Below are positions 43,878 to 52,209 of a stretch of DNA of 64,000 nucleotides, one piece after another. A program made the translations under genes and the position numbers. Each line of letters begins with the position of its first letter. The first letter of the stretch is position 1. The stretch is from Tolypothrix sp. PCC 7910 (GTDB lineage: Bacteria > Cyanobacteriota > Cyanobacteriia > Cyanobacteriales > Nostocaceae): assembly GCF_011769525.1 (NCBI RefSeq), contig NZ_CP050440.1, positions 8,046,001 through 8,110,000 of the forward strand, in the 5' to 3' direction. Under the pieces are notes generated by a model that was not told the origin of the DNA, made no database searches, and saw only the letters and a list, made by a program, of their open reading frames with translations.

Positions 43878-46091
43878 ATGACAGCAACCACGCCTAAAGC
43901 ATCTTCAGCGCTTCCTAATTTTTGCGAAGGAATTCAATATTTTGGCGAAGCGTTACCAGGTTTTGAAACCTATGGTGCAAACCCTGCTATAGAATCAGGC
44001 AAAGTAGCGATCGCAGATCCGAATGATCCAGTAGCCGTATATCAAACTTTACTGGCTGCCGATGCTCTACGTTACCTGACGCTACAAATCACAGGTAGTA
44101 AAGCTTCTGGTCACCCTGGTGGATTTGCTAGCCAAGCGGAAGCTTACGCGGCTCTGGTCATGTTAGGGTACAAAAACATTATTACGGAAGTCGGTCACCA
44201 CGCCCCTGGATTTTATAGTGCCATGTTCCTCGATCGCTCTTTAGAGGATATGGGTATTTTGACTGTCCAACAATTGCGCGATCGCTTTCGTGAAAAGCAT
44301 GGACTTTTAGGGCATCTTTCCGGTTACATACCCGGTATTCTCGCACCTGCGGGGCCGTTAGGGCAAGGGCAACACTTCGCCATGTCCGCCGCGCTGCTGC
44401 ATAAAGATAAATTATTTCCCTTCACCCTGGGGGATGGTGGGTTAGGTGAACCTTATATTATGAGTTCAATAGCTCACTTTAATACTGCTTATCCCAGCGT
44501 CACCAACTTCTTACCTGTGCTGGTGTGGAACGGTTACAGCCAAGAACATCACAGTATGGTTTCTCTGAAAACCAACGAACAGATGACAGCATACTGGCAA
44601 GGTAACGGTTTTGCGGAAGTTGTGTTAGTTGATGCTAAAGAATTTGACGACCAAAACCAAGCTGGCGATTATGTTGATAGTACCGCCTTTTCCTTCGAGC
44701 AGCGTTTAGCCTTTACCAAAGCTGTACTTTTGGGAGTTGATCAAGCTGCGCGTTCGGCTTTGAATGGTAAGCTGACAGTCTTCATTATTAAACAACTCAA
44801 AGGTGCGGGAGTTCACGCCAGAGGTGCAAAATCTCACAACCTCTATCCTAAAGATACGCTGGATGCTCCCCATATTGTTAACGCCTTAAAAGAACGGGCA
44901 TTACCTGCAGAAGCTTGGCAAATTGTGCGGACAAATGCCGAACGTGCAGGAGGTGGCCCCGCTGCGAAAACAGTGGTAACAGAATTTGAATTACCATTAG
45001 CAGATTTAGGCGAATTACCTTTAGAAGAATATGCAGTAGGTGGCGAACCAAAAGTTTCCACAACTGCAATGGGAAGATTAGTCGGAATTGTCGGTAAAAA
45101 AGACCCCAATTTCTTAGTAACTAATGCTGATGGTAACGAAGCATCTGGAATTGCCAATATTAACCAAGCATTAAAGATTATTCACCCCACAACCGACGAC
45201 TTATATAATCAAGCACCCAACGGACAAGTTTACGAACCATTGAGTGAAGATGCTTGTGCTGGTTTAGCTGCTGGTTTGTCATTAATGGGTGCTAGAACCT
45301 TGTGGTGTTCCTACGAATCTTTTGCCATCAACGGATTACCAATTTGGCAAACTGTTACCCAAGCAATGGCAGAATTGCGTCGTCAAACTCCTTCAACAAT
45401 TACATTATTTACTGCTGGTGCATTAGAGCAAGGACGTAACGGTTGGACACATCAACGTCCAGAAATTGAAGCTTATTTTGCTTCCTTAATGCGAACTGGC
45501 AATGTATTCCCATTATTCCCCCCCGATGCTAACAGTATTCAAGCTTGTTATGACTGGGCATTGCAAACAAAAAATAAAGGAATTGTGATTACTGCGAGTA
45601 AATCACCTTTACCAATTCGCACCACATTAGAACAAACTCGTCAAGGTTTACGCGACGGTGCAGTATTATTGCATGAAGTTCCAGGTGATAAACAAGTTGT
45701 GTTTGCTGTCATTGGTGATATGACATTAATGCCAGTATTTGAAGCCGCAGCTTTCTTAGAAACTGAAGGTATTGGCGCGAAGATAGTTTCTGTGATTAAT
45801 CCTCGCCGTTTATATCGTCCTAATGATACTGCTTGGGATACTTGTTCGGAACCTGATGGTGGTTTCTTAGATGATGTCAAATTTACCGAATTATTTGGTG
45901 GCGATGCGTTAATTGGTGTTACTGGTGGTGCGGCGGCGATGCTAGAACCAATTATGTTGCGGAGTAATTCTAAGCGCGATACTTTTGCATGGAAGCGTGG
46001 GGAAACTACAGCGAGTGCTGGTGAATTGATGGGGTTTAATGGGTTGACTGCGGAGGCGTTGACGAAGCGGGCAATTGAATTAGTGCATTAA
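43878..46091 (+). CDS. Transketolase-like thiamine diphosphate enzyme
   Basis: 737 aa. The N-terminal domain has the transketolase-type SGHPGGFASQ and the ThDP motif GDGGLGEP followed ~27 residues later by N (VLVWNGYSQEHH). The central domain has the Glu region ACAGLAAGLSL, and a third domain follows. It is shorter than true phosphoketolases (~800 aa) and lacks their start motifs, and it differs strongly from the genuine transketolase at 55-57 kb. Similar proteins are sometimes labelled phosphoketolase-like or xylulose-5-phosphate 3-epimerase. The reaction is uncertain; a C5/C6 sugar-phosphate substrate is likely. Confidence 0.75.
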   Translation: MTATTPKASSALPNFCEGIQYFGEALPGFETYGANPAIESGKVAIADPNDPVAVYQTLLAADALRYLTLQITGSKASGHPGGFASQAEAYAALVMLGYKNIITEVGHHAPGFYSAMFLDRSLEDMGILTVQQLRDRFREKHGLLGHLSGYIPGILAPAGPLGQGQHFAMSAALLHKDKLFPFTLGDGGLGEPYIMSSIAHFNTAYPSVTNFLPVLVWNGYSQEHHSMVSLKTNEQMTAYWQGNGFAEVVLVDAKEFDDQNQAGDYVDSTAFSFEQRLAFTKAVLLGVDQAARSALNGKLTVFIIKQLKGAGVHARGAKSHNLYPKDTLDAPHIVNALKERALPAEAWQIVRTNAERAGGGPAAKTVVTEFELPLADLGELPLEEYAVGGEPKVSTTAMGRLVGIVGKKDPNFLVTNADGNEASGIANINQALKIIHPTTDDLYNQAPNGQVYEPLSEDACAGLAAGLSLMGARTLWCSYESFAINGLPIWQTVTQAMAELRRQTPSTITLFTAGALEQGRNGWTHQRPEIEAYFASLMRTGNVFPLFPPDANSIQACYDWALQTKNKGIVITASKSPLPIRTTLEQTRQGLRDGAVLLHEVPGDKQVVFAVIGDMTLMPVFEAAAFLETEGIGAKIVSVINPRRLYRPNDTAWDTCSEPDGGFLDDVKFTELFGGDALIGVTGGAAAMLEPIMLRSNSKRDTFAWKRGETTASAGELMGFNGLTAEALTKRAIELVH

Positions 46092-46102
46092 TATAGAAGC
46101 CT

Positions 46103-46136
46103 TACCCCCATTTAAATTTTTGATTGGATGGGGGTA
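46103..46136 (+). terminator. Terminator of the ThDP enzyme gene
   Basis: TACCCCCAT and ATGGGGGTA form a perfect 9-bp stem with a 16-base loop, 12 bp past the stop. No T-run directly follows. Confidence 0.65.
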
Positions 46137-46147
46137 TTATGATTATT

Positions 46148-46186
46148 TCTCACGCAGAGACGCAGAGACGCGGAGGCGCAAAGAGA
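46148..46186. repeat. CGCAGAGACG short tandem repeat
   Basis: CTCACGCAGAGACGCAGAGA and continuation (CGCGGAGGCGCAAAGAG) is a short tandem repeat that I recognise as widespread in filamentous cyanobacteria. Confidence 0.7.
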
Positions 46187-46293
46187 CACATAAATCAGAA
46201 GTTATTGTAAGTTTATCCAATCAAAATATGAGTTTTTATGCTTTGATAGTTGTCATTATTCTGCTCATTTTTTCGTTTAAAGCACAGTCACAT

Positions 46294-47142
46294 TTATTTT
46301 TTTATAATATTCCCGCTAAGGAGTAATGGTGAATTCGGTAGAGCCGATTTAAATTCTAAAAAATCATCTCCTAATCGCTTAATTTTTATTGTTGCATTCC
46401 CCACACAACTTCCGTAAGTGATAGTCTCCAATAAATCAATAGAATCTGGGTTTACGCTCCGAAGAATTAGTGCTCCACGACAACCTCCTGGGGTATCATA
46501 ACGCGCTGTAGCAACTTTTGAGCCGACATTTCCAGTTTGAAATACTATTTCGGCGTTGACTTGTGTAGATGAGTTATCTGTAGAATTCTTTTGAGTAAGG
46601 TTACCTACCCAGGTTCCAACATAATTATTTGGGAGTGCACCTGTAGAAGAGGATGAAGAAACTGAAGGCGTTGAAGTGCCACTGTTCTTTTGTGGTTCTT
46701 GAGAAGAAGATGCCGAAGATGATGGAGAGTCTTCACGCTCTATATAAAATGTTCTCGTTGTCTTTGAGTCAGTCTGCAAATTTACTAAATAAGTCTCTGG
46801 TTTATAATCTTTTTTCTTTAAAATAATCGTTACAGTTTTTCTTGTTGGTATTTCAATTTCAAGATATCCATTAGAGTCAGTCCTTTTTAAAGTTGGTGGC
46901 CCATCAGAAAGAATTTGAACATCTACATTAGAGATAAGGTTAGGAGCAAGTTTTTCCTGTACAGTGAAGTTAATTTTTTGCAATTCAGAATCTAGTGATT
47001 TAGAAGATTCAGAGAGTGATTTTTGAGTTTCCTGATCAACAAGAGGTTTAAGACCTATATACCCCCCGATACCAGCAACGCCAGAAGCAAGTAGTATGAA
47101 AAATAACTTAGCCCAATTAGGTATATTTTGAAACATTTGCAT
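46294..47142 (-). CDS. Membrane-anchored hypothetical with Ser-rich linker
   Basis: 282 aa. One N-terminal membrane helix (~12-30), a helical stretch, a carboxypeptidase-regulatory-like beta domain (~60-135; VDVQILSDGPPTLKRTDSNG), a Ser/Pro linker (~136-172) and a C-terminal beta domain starting YVGTWVGNLTQ with two Cys. The exported C-terminal domain resembles lipocalin-like ligand-binding modules that cyanobacteria attach to kinases and proteases. The function is unknown. It is divergent from the TOPRIM-like gene by ~180 bp and marks the start of the accessory island. Confidence 0.75.
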   Translation of the reverse strand: MQMFQNIPNWAKLFFILLASGVAGIGGYIGLKPLVDQETQKSLSESSKSLDSELQKINFTVQEKLAPNLISNVDVQILSDGPPTLKRTDSNGYLEIEIPTRKTVTIILKKKDYKPETYLVNLQTDSKTTRTFYIEREDSPSSSASSSQEPQKNSGTSTPSVSSSSSTGALPNNYVGTWVGNLTQKNSTDNSSTQVNAEIVFQTGNVGSKVATARYDTPGGCRGALILRSVNPDSIDLLETITYGSCVGNATIKIKRLGDDFLEFKSALPNSPLLLSGNIIKK

Positions 47143-47321
47143 AGCATTACATAGATAAATTAGATTTTATATACCATAGATTCAATATAGTTATCAAGAA
47201 TATCACATTAATATATTGGTCAAAATTGAAATAAATGTATATGTAAATTCCAAATCAAAAAATATCGTATTTGCGTGCAAAAATATATACCTAATTACGA
47301 CATTACAACGGAGATTTCATC

Positions 47322-47873
47322 ATGAACCTGGCATATCTGATTACAGAAAGTGATAAAGATGTAGAAATTTTGCAGAGATTACTACCGCAAAATCTAAGTC
47401 AAAATATCAAATTTATAGCAGGTGAAAGTTCTTATAGAGCGCGTTCTTTAGCTAGTTCGCTTCTTGCTACTCGGAAAACACCTGTTGCTCTTGTCTTAGA
47501 TGCAGATACAGATAACGAATCTCAAATATTTGAAAGACATGATTTAATTAATTATGTATTAAATCAGGTATCATCTAGAATCCCTTATCAAGTCTTTATG
47601 GTAATTCCCCAATTAGAGATTGTATTTTTACAAGATAAATCATTAATTGAGAAAATAGTACAACGCCAATTCAATGATTTAGAATGGCAGTTGGCTCAAA
47701 GTAAACCTAAAGAATTTTTAGAAACAGTATTTGGCAATCAAAAGCAAATAAATACCAGAATATTTGAAAATATACATGAAGAAGAAATTAAGTTATTACA
47801 ACAAAGTCCATTAATACAAGAAATAATTCATTTCTTATCATCGCTAATTACATCTTCTGTTGCAATTAACTAA
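47322..47873 (+). CDS. TOPRIM-like small protein
   Basis: 183 aa. The start LAYLITESDKDVEILQRLLP places an acidic residue after the first strand, and ALVLDADTDNE gives a DxD motif after the third. This pattern resembles TOPRIM nuclease/primase domains in OLD-type and defence-related proteins. The C-terminal half is helical. No ATPase partner lies next to it. GGAGATTTCATC just upstream supports the ATG. It could be a nuclease of a defence or toxin system, or just a DUF with a Rossmann-like fold. Confidence 0.6.
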   Translation: MNLAYLITESDKDVEILQRLLPQNLSQNIKFIAGESSYRARSLASSLLATRKTPVALVLDADTDNESQIFERHDLINYVLNQVSSRIPYQVFMVIPQLEIVFLQDKSLIEKIVQRQFNDLEWQLAQSKPKEFLETVFGNQKQINTRIFENIHEEEIKLLQQSPLIQEIIHFLSSLITSSVAIN

Positions 47874-47922
47874 CTATCCACCATTTTTATATTTGAGAGA
47901 ATGCTTAGGATAAGCCACAGCA

Positions 47923-48040
47923 AGCTTTTAAGAAAATTCGGAAGCTGGGAAGACACATGCACAGCAGACAAAATTATTGATGATAAATATTCAAGTTGGA
48001 CTGTAAGCGATGCCTACGGCTAGCTACGCCTACGCAATTA
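47923..48040 (+). pseudogene. Degenerate copy of the following antitoxin-like gene
   Basis: About 85% identical by eye to the 3' third of the intact gene at 48114-48389 (starting AGCTTTT and TTCGGAAG-TGGGAAGACACA, ending ACTGTAAGCGAT). No start or upstream part remains. A 21-nt insertion breaks its HIP1 site. Confidence 0.85.
48012..48032. mobile_element. 21-nt small dispersed repeat inserted within a HIP1 octamer
   Basis: The intact paralogue reads GCGATCGC followed by GATTAT. Here GCGAT, then 21 extra bases (GCCTACGGC, TAGCTACGCC, TA), then CGC followed by AATTAT. Deleting exactly these 21 bases restores HIP1. Confidence 0.85.
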
Positions 48041-48113
48041 TATATTGTGAACTAATTTATAGTTATTCCAGATAAAATATGAAAATATAGAGTTTAATAG
48101 CCAGATATTTTCT

Positions 48114-48389
48114 ATGGAAAACTCACAACCTAAATCTGAGCATTCTTTGAGTCTTCTCACAGTAGCAGACTTAGAAGCTTTAATCGTCAAAATTGTTCAT
48201 AAGGTGCTTCAACAAGAAACACAGAAGCTACAACAAGAAGATCTATCTATTGAACCAACACAACCGAAGCATCCACCACAAGCTTTTTTAGAAACCTTCG
48301 GAAGGTGGGAAGACACACGCACAGCAGAAGAAATTATTGATGAGATATATTCTAGTCGGACTGTAAGCGATCGCGATTATACTTTTTAA
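48114..48389 (+). CDS. Small antitoxin-like protein
   Basis: 91 aa. The N-terminal helix LTVADLEALIVKIVHKVL is shared with the two other small proteins in this island. The C-terminal motif FLETFGRWEDTRTAEEIIDEIYSSR resembles VapB-like antitoxins of cyanobacteria, where it precedes a PIN toxin. No toxin gene follows here, so it is a solitary antitoxin or a relic. A partial degenerate duplicate lies directly upstream. Confidence 0.7.
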   Translation: MENSQPKSEHSLSLLTVADLEALIVKIVHKVLQQETQKLQQEDLSIEPTQPKHPPQAFLETFGRWEDTRTAEEIIDEIYSSRTVSDRDYTF

Positions 48390-48525
48390 ACTATTTACTT
48401 GGTACTGATACCTGTATCTGTTAGCTGAACTGTCCCCCATCTGTAAATAAACCGTACCTTTAACTTCTCACCAATAATTACCGATAGATTAAAATTGGTA
48501 AATAAGCCTTTTATGAAATACTATT

Positions 48526-48744
48526 ATGCAAGTTAACGATCTCACCATTGATGAATTTAAAGCCTTGATTCGAGAAACTGTTAGGGAGACCATAGAAGAA
48601 CTGCTTGCAGACCCAGATGAAAATCAAACAGTCAAGGAAAATTTAAAACAAGAACTATTAGCAATTCAGCAGCGCAGAGAAAAAGGTTCTAGAGGTATTC
48701 CCGCAGCAGAGGTTATGCGAAGACTGGGTTTAGGGAACGAATGA
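48526..48744 (+). CDS. Type II antitoxin of a RelE/ParE pair
   Basis: 72 aa. The N-terminal helix LTIDEFKALIRETVRETIEELL is followed by a polar toxin-binding tail ending PAAEVMRRLGLGNE. The stop overlaps the toxin ATG by four bases (ATGA), the usual antitoxin-first coupling. It neutralises the toxin and likely represses its own promoter, although no obvious DNA-binding fold is visible. Confidence 0.85.
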   Translation: MQVNDLTIDEFKALIRETVRETIEELLADPDENQTVKENLKQELLAIQQRREKGSRGIPAAEVMRRLGLGNE

Positions 48745-49001
48745 CTTACTTAGTTGAGTATGAACCGGAAGCCCTAGCTGACTTAGAAAAGTTGACAAAA
48801 GCTGTCTGTGAAAGAATAGTTAACAAGATTAATTGGCTAACTGAAAATTTCGACCAGATTACACCCCAACCCCTCACGGCTGACTTATCTGGTTTTTATA
48901 AACTGAGAATTGGAGATTATCGAGTTATTTACGAATTTGACTCTGAGAAAAAAACTATTTTTATTGATCGAGTTGGACACCGGAGAGAAATTTACGATTG
49001 A
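48741..49001 (+). CDS. RelE/ParE-family toxin
   Basis: 86 aa, the usual length. YLVEYEPEALADLEKL, LSGFYKLRIGDYRVIYEFD and FIDRVGHRREIYD are signature stretches of RelE/ParE toxins. The conserved Arg in RIGDYRV and the C-terminal His-Arg-Arg fit an mRNA-interferase type (RelE) better than ParE. ATGA overlap with the antitoxin. Confidence 0.92.
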   Translation: MTYLVEYEPEALADLEKLTKAVCERIVNKINWLTENFDQITPQPLTADLSGFYKLRIGDYRVIYEFDSEKKTIFIDRVGHRREIYD

Positions 49002-49460
49002 ATTGTCTATTATATTTTGAGCCAAATACCAAATATTAAAATATTGATGTGTAACCAAAACATCACTGTATCAGGTTTGGTTACTATTGTTTGGTAGTTA
49101 TTCGATGAATCAAGCGATCGCACTTTTGCAACAGGCGATCGCTTTATAGTATAGATATACAATACTAATTCTTGACTCGCCCGTTAGTTGACTCCGGTAA
49201 AATTGCAGTTGGGACGGGTTGAGTAGCGGGAACCTCTACCACTGGAGGAACTGGCGAAGTTAATTTTTGACTACCACGCTTGCGATTAGAACCGCCAGCT
49301 TTGGAATATTCCATACTTATATCTTGCACCTCACGGTATAAACCACTAATATGCAAATAGAAGCGTAAAAAAGTGACTCTAGCAGTGACAAGTACTTTAA
49401 GTAGACTAAGGAAACTTAAATCACTAAATAAGGATTGAGATTACTTAAATTACCCAAGAG

Positions 49461-49505
49461 CAGGCGATGGCTGCGCCAAGGTCTTTGACGAACGCTAACG
49501 TCAAA
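49461..49505. repeat. Small dispersed repeat within the IS left arm
   Basis: GCAGGCGATGGCTGCGCCAA then GGTCTTTGACGAACGCTAAC and complement TCAAAGA: a palindromic, HIP1-like repeat common in these genomes. Confidence 0.55.
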
Positions 49506-49580
49506 GAGTCAGTGGATTTGCATTTATCAGCCGAAATATGAGAAAAAAGGGCGTGAAAAGCATAATTAACAGCAAGAAAC

Positions 49581-50702
49581 ATGATTTCAATTCTTGCCCA
49601 CGCCCAAGGGCTAGTTTACACTCTACTGTCATTGATGCCCTCAAAATACCAGCAACAAAACTTAGAAGCAATGTTGGGATTGTTCCTACAGGCACAAGGA
49701 CATCCATTACCAGAACATTCTAAAAGTAAGTCTGCCAGTGCCTTAAGCCGATTTCTCAATATTTATGATTGGTCAACCCGTAGTGTAATTCGCACTGCTC
49801 GCACTCGTATCATTGAGGAGATTTTGTCTCACTGTCCAAAAGGACGCAAACCTTGTCTACAAGTAATTATTGACCTGACAACTTTAGAGAAATGTGGCAA
49901 ATTTCCGCAATTTAAAGATTTAATCCGTGTCTACAACGGAAAAAGAGGCTTGCATTTAGTTGTCGTGTATTTAGTTGTCGGTCAGTGGCGAGTCCCTTGG
50001 AGTTTCCGTGTCTGGAGGGGGAAAGGCACTTCCTCTCCAGCACAGTTGGCTTTAAAGTTGGTCAAATGCTTACCTCCAGAATTAACCCAGCGCTTCCAAG
50101 TTATGATCCTCGTAGATACGGCCTTCGGCAGTGTGGAATTTCTACATGGTGTCCGAAAGCTCAAGTATCACGTAATTGCTGGTATCGCAAGGAAACGGAC
50201 ATTAACTTCGGGATACAGCGTTTCTCAATTACATAAACGCGGACAACACCTGCACCTTTTAGGTTTAAAGTTTCCTGTTTATGTATCTTGGTATTATTTT
50301 AAACGTGATGATGGCAAGTACGAAAAACGATTTGTGGTGTCCACCAAAGCTCTCAAACCCAGCACTATTTCTTGGTGGGGTAAACGACGATGGCAGATAG
50401 AGGGCTGGTTTAAGACGGCCAAGCATCGTTTCGGACTACACCGCTTTGGGCAAGGAACACTTTTAGGTGTTTACCGTTGGTTGATACTTTCCCTCATCTC
50501 CTATATCTTGGCCCATTGGGCTTACTTATCTACAACAGTCGCATCAACAAATTTACCCAATTGGGGGCAAGCCGCAGAAATTGCATTCCAAGCTATATTT
50601 CCACAATTAGTGCTGTTATTTCTTTTACAAGATATTGAACGTCTGAGAAACTTGGCACTTAGTCATGGAATTGACATCCAAGTTTACAGGTGCAAGATCT
50701 GA
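49581..50702 (+). CDS. DDE transposase (IS4-like)
   Basis: 373 aa. Catalytic residues fit a DDE enzyme: Asp in VIIDLTTLEKCGKF, Asp in MILVDTAFGSVEF, and Glu in RRWQIEGWFKTAKHRFGL, the last similar to the YREK-type box of IS4. Apparently full length and undamaged, so the element may be active. The start ATG at 49581 is the first good one in the frame. Confidence 0.9.
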   Translation: MISILAHAQGLVYTLLSLMPSKYQQQNLEAMLGLFLQAQGHPLPEHSKSKSASALSRFLNIYDWSTRSVIRTARTRIIEEILSHCPKGRKPCLQVIIDLTTLEKCGKFPQFKDLIRVYNGKRGLHLVVVYLVVGQWRVPWSFRVWRGKGTSSPAQLALKLVKCLPPELTQRFQVMILVDTAFGSVEFLHGVRKLKYHVIAGIARKRTLTSGYSVSQLHKRGQHLHLLGLKFPVYVSWYYFKRDDGKYEKRFVVSTKALKPSTISWWGKRRWQIEGWFKTAKHRFGLHRFGQGTLLGVYRWLILSLISYILAHWAYLSTTVASTNLPNWGQAAEIAFQAIFPQLVLLFLLQDIERLRNLALSHGIDIQVYRCKI

Positions 50703-51141
50703 GATACTGTTTTTACCATAGACGGCTGCAATTCCACCCAGCATCCTTTGAGACATTTCTGCGAGTTCTTTGTCCATCTGGGTTATTGTCTTACGCGATT
50801 CTTCAAGATTAGATAAAAGCGTATTATGGGCTTCCACACTAGCACGGGTATTATCAATTAAGCGACTATAGGCTTCAATCGTTAATCCATGCCCTAAATC
50901 CAGATTTTCATTAATAGATTTTAGCAAAGCAAGACGACGTTGGGCTTTTTCCACAGCACCAGAACCGCGAGTTGTCACAGTCATGGGAAATACTCCTCAA
51001 ATCATTCTTTTTCAAGATATAGCGTTTCTTGATAACTGAGATGAGTAGTTTTGTTGATTTAATTACTTCCATAATTGCGAGTATATCTGTGTTTTTACTC
51101 GTCTGTCTTTGTCTATCAATGGTTTCCAGATAAACGTAATT

Positions 51142-51361
51142 AGCAATTGTAGTCTCAAAAGCAGCAATTGTAGTATCGAAAATAGCAATTGTAGTCTCAA
51201 AAGCAGCAATTGTAGTATCGAAAATAGCAATTGTAGTATCGAAAATAGCAATTGTAGTCTCAAAAGCAGCAATTGTAGTATCGAAAATAGCAATTGTAGT
51301 CTCAAAAGCAGCAATTGTAGTATCGAAAATAGCAATTGTAGTCTCAAAAGCAGCAATTATG
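51142..51361. repeat. 21-bp tandem repeat (ten units plus part)
   Basis: Two alternating 21-mers, A (AGCAATTGTAGTCTCAAAAG + C) and B (AGCAATTGTAGTATCGAAAA + T), in order A-B-A-B-B-A-B-A-B-A then a partial unit. As 21 is divisible by three, several frames stay open on both strands. It lies ~160 bp upstream of the split gene's start. Confidence 0.92.
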
Positions 51362-51433
51362 GATTGGGATGATAGATGCAATTAACCTGACGGAGAGTAG
51401 TAGTAAGATTTTCCGTAATTAGCAACCCAAGTA

Positions 51434-51557
51434 AATACTTCTCGGTTAAGGATTTTCAACTAGGAGTTTGGTTTGGGGAAAAGGTGAAAGGGTAAGGGTT
51501 AAAGGTTTTTTCTTGTCCCTTTTCCCCTTCCCCTTTTGCCCTTAACCGACAAGTATT
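51434..51557. mobile_element. MITE-like element, copy 2
   Basis: Same family as 13806-13929. Ends AATACTTCTCGGTTAAGG and complement of AATACTTGTCGGTTAAGG. Flanked by a perfect 12-bp direct repeat GCAACCCAAGTA (51422-51433 and 51558-51569). Confidence 0.88.
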
Positions 51558-51676
51558 GCAACCCAAGTATGTTAATCATCAAATTCACTTACAGTAGCCG
51601 CCACTTCATTTGCTTAACATTCAATTCCGGTAAAATCTAAGCAGAAAGGCTATGCAAGAAAATCTTTTAACAACAC

Positions 51677-52141
51677 ATGACAACAAAAAAATTAGAAGCT
51701 TTGATCACCAAAACTGTCAAAAAAGTGCTTAAAAAAGAATTAGGGAAGCTGAAAAAAGATAATTTGGTAATTGCATCAAATCAAACTTCTAATACATTGG
51801 CAGAAATAGAGAAAGTTAAAAATGATAATTTAGCGCTTGTATCAAATCGAGCGCATAATACATTAAATAGGTTTGTCGCCAAGGTTGATAATTGGCAAGA
51901 AAAAGATTCTAGTGAAGAAATTATTGATGAAATATATACAAATGGTTATCTTAGTTTACCTTCCAAAGAAGATACGGAACTTGAGTACAAGTTGCGAGAA
52001 CTAAAGTTTAAACAAGAACTGAGAAAAGATTGGATATTATTTCTTTTAAAGGATGTAATAGTATATTCTGCAACTATAATCTTTATATTTACTGTTGCTG
52101 GGTTTTACTTATTTACTCTGATTATGTATGAGAGATATTGA
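51677..52141 (+). CDS. Antitoxin-like domain fused to a membrane helix
   Basis: 154 aa. The N-terminal KLEALITKTVKKVLKKELGK and the internal NWQEKDSSEEIIDEIYTN match the gene at 48114. A coiled-coil-like charged stretch (~100-120) and one or two C-terminal membrane helices (~122-150) follow. The middle has an internal duplication (LVIASNQTSNTL and LALVSNRAHNTL). A membrane-tethered version of a small antitoxin-like family is unusual. The function is unknown. Confidence 0.65.
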   Translation: MTTKKLEALITKTVKKVLKKELGKLKKDNLVIASNQTSNTLAEIEKVKNDNLALVSNRAHNTLNRFVAKVDNWQEKDSSEEIIDEIYTNGYLSLPSKEDTELEYKLRELKFKQELRKDWILFLLKDVIVYSATIIFIFTVAGFYLFTLIMYERY

Positions 52142-52209
52142 GTCAATTGCTATTGCATAACATTAATAAAGAATGGATATGCTGCATTTTTCACAAGCAG
52201 TATATGTAG

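Larger units (their letters stand above)
49318..50703 (+). mobile_element. IS4-like insertion sequence, 1386 bp
   Basis: Subterminal inverted repeats ATCTTGCACCT (left) and AGGTGCAAGAT (right), offset by two bases from the ends. The flanking 5-bp duplication ATACT lies at 49313-49317 and 50704-50708. It carries one transposase whose stop codon ends one base from the right end. A 260-bp left non-coding part contains a short dispersed repeat (49461-49505). The boundaries are set by the in-frame restoration of the interrupted gene. Confidence 0.85.
49165..50984 (-). pseudogene. Small cyanobacterial gene split by an insertion sequence
   Basis: The 5' part (50984 down to 50704) encodes MTVTTRGSGAVEKAQRRLAL ... 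AAVYGKNS, a helical, coiled-coil-like protein with GGAG eight bases before the ATG. The 3' part (49312 down to 49165) encodes EYSKAGGSNRKRGSQ ... STNGRVKN, ending in TAA. Removing 49313-50703 joins GKNS to MEYSKAGG in frame and gives a 142-aa protein. The family is unnamed; a basic Gly/Arg tail after a helical body is suggestive of nucleic-acid or protein binding. Presumably inactive in this genome. Confidence 0.85.

Noticed and set aside
43878-46091. Annotation as classical phosphoketolase (XFP)
   Set aside because: Too short and lacking the usual N-terminal and central XFP motifs; the SGHPGG segment is transketolase-like.
46120-46326. 68-codon plus-strand ORF after the ThDP enzyme gene
   Set aside because: Starts inside the gene's terminator hairpin and runs through a CGCAGAGACG repeat.
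51109-51381. Six-frame ORFs over the 21-bp array as a structural protein or a CRISPR array
   Set aside because: Units are contiguous without spacers, so not CRISPR; ORFs are open in several frames owing to the 21-bp period and lack a clear ribosome site.
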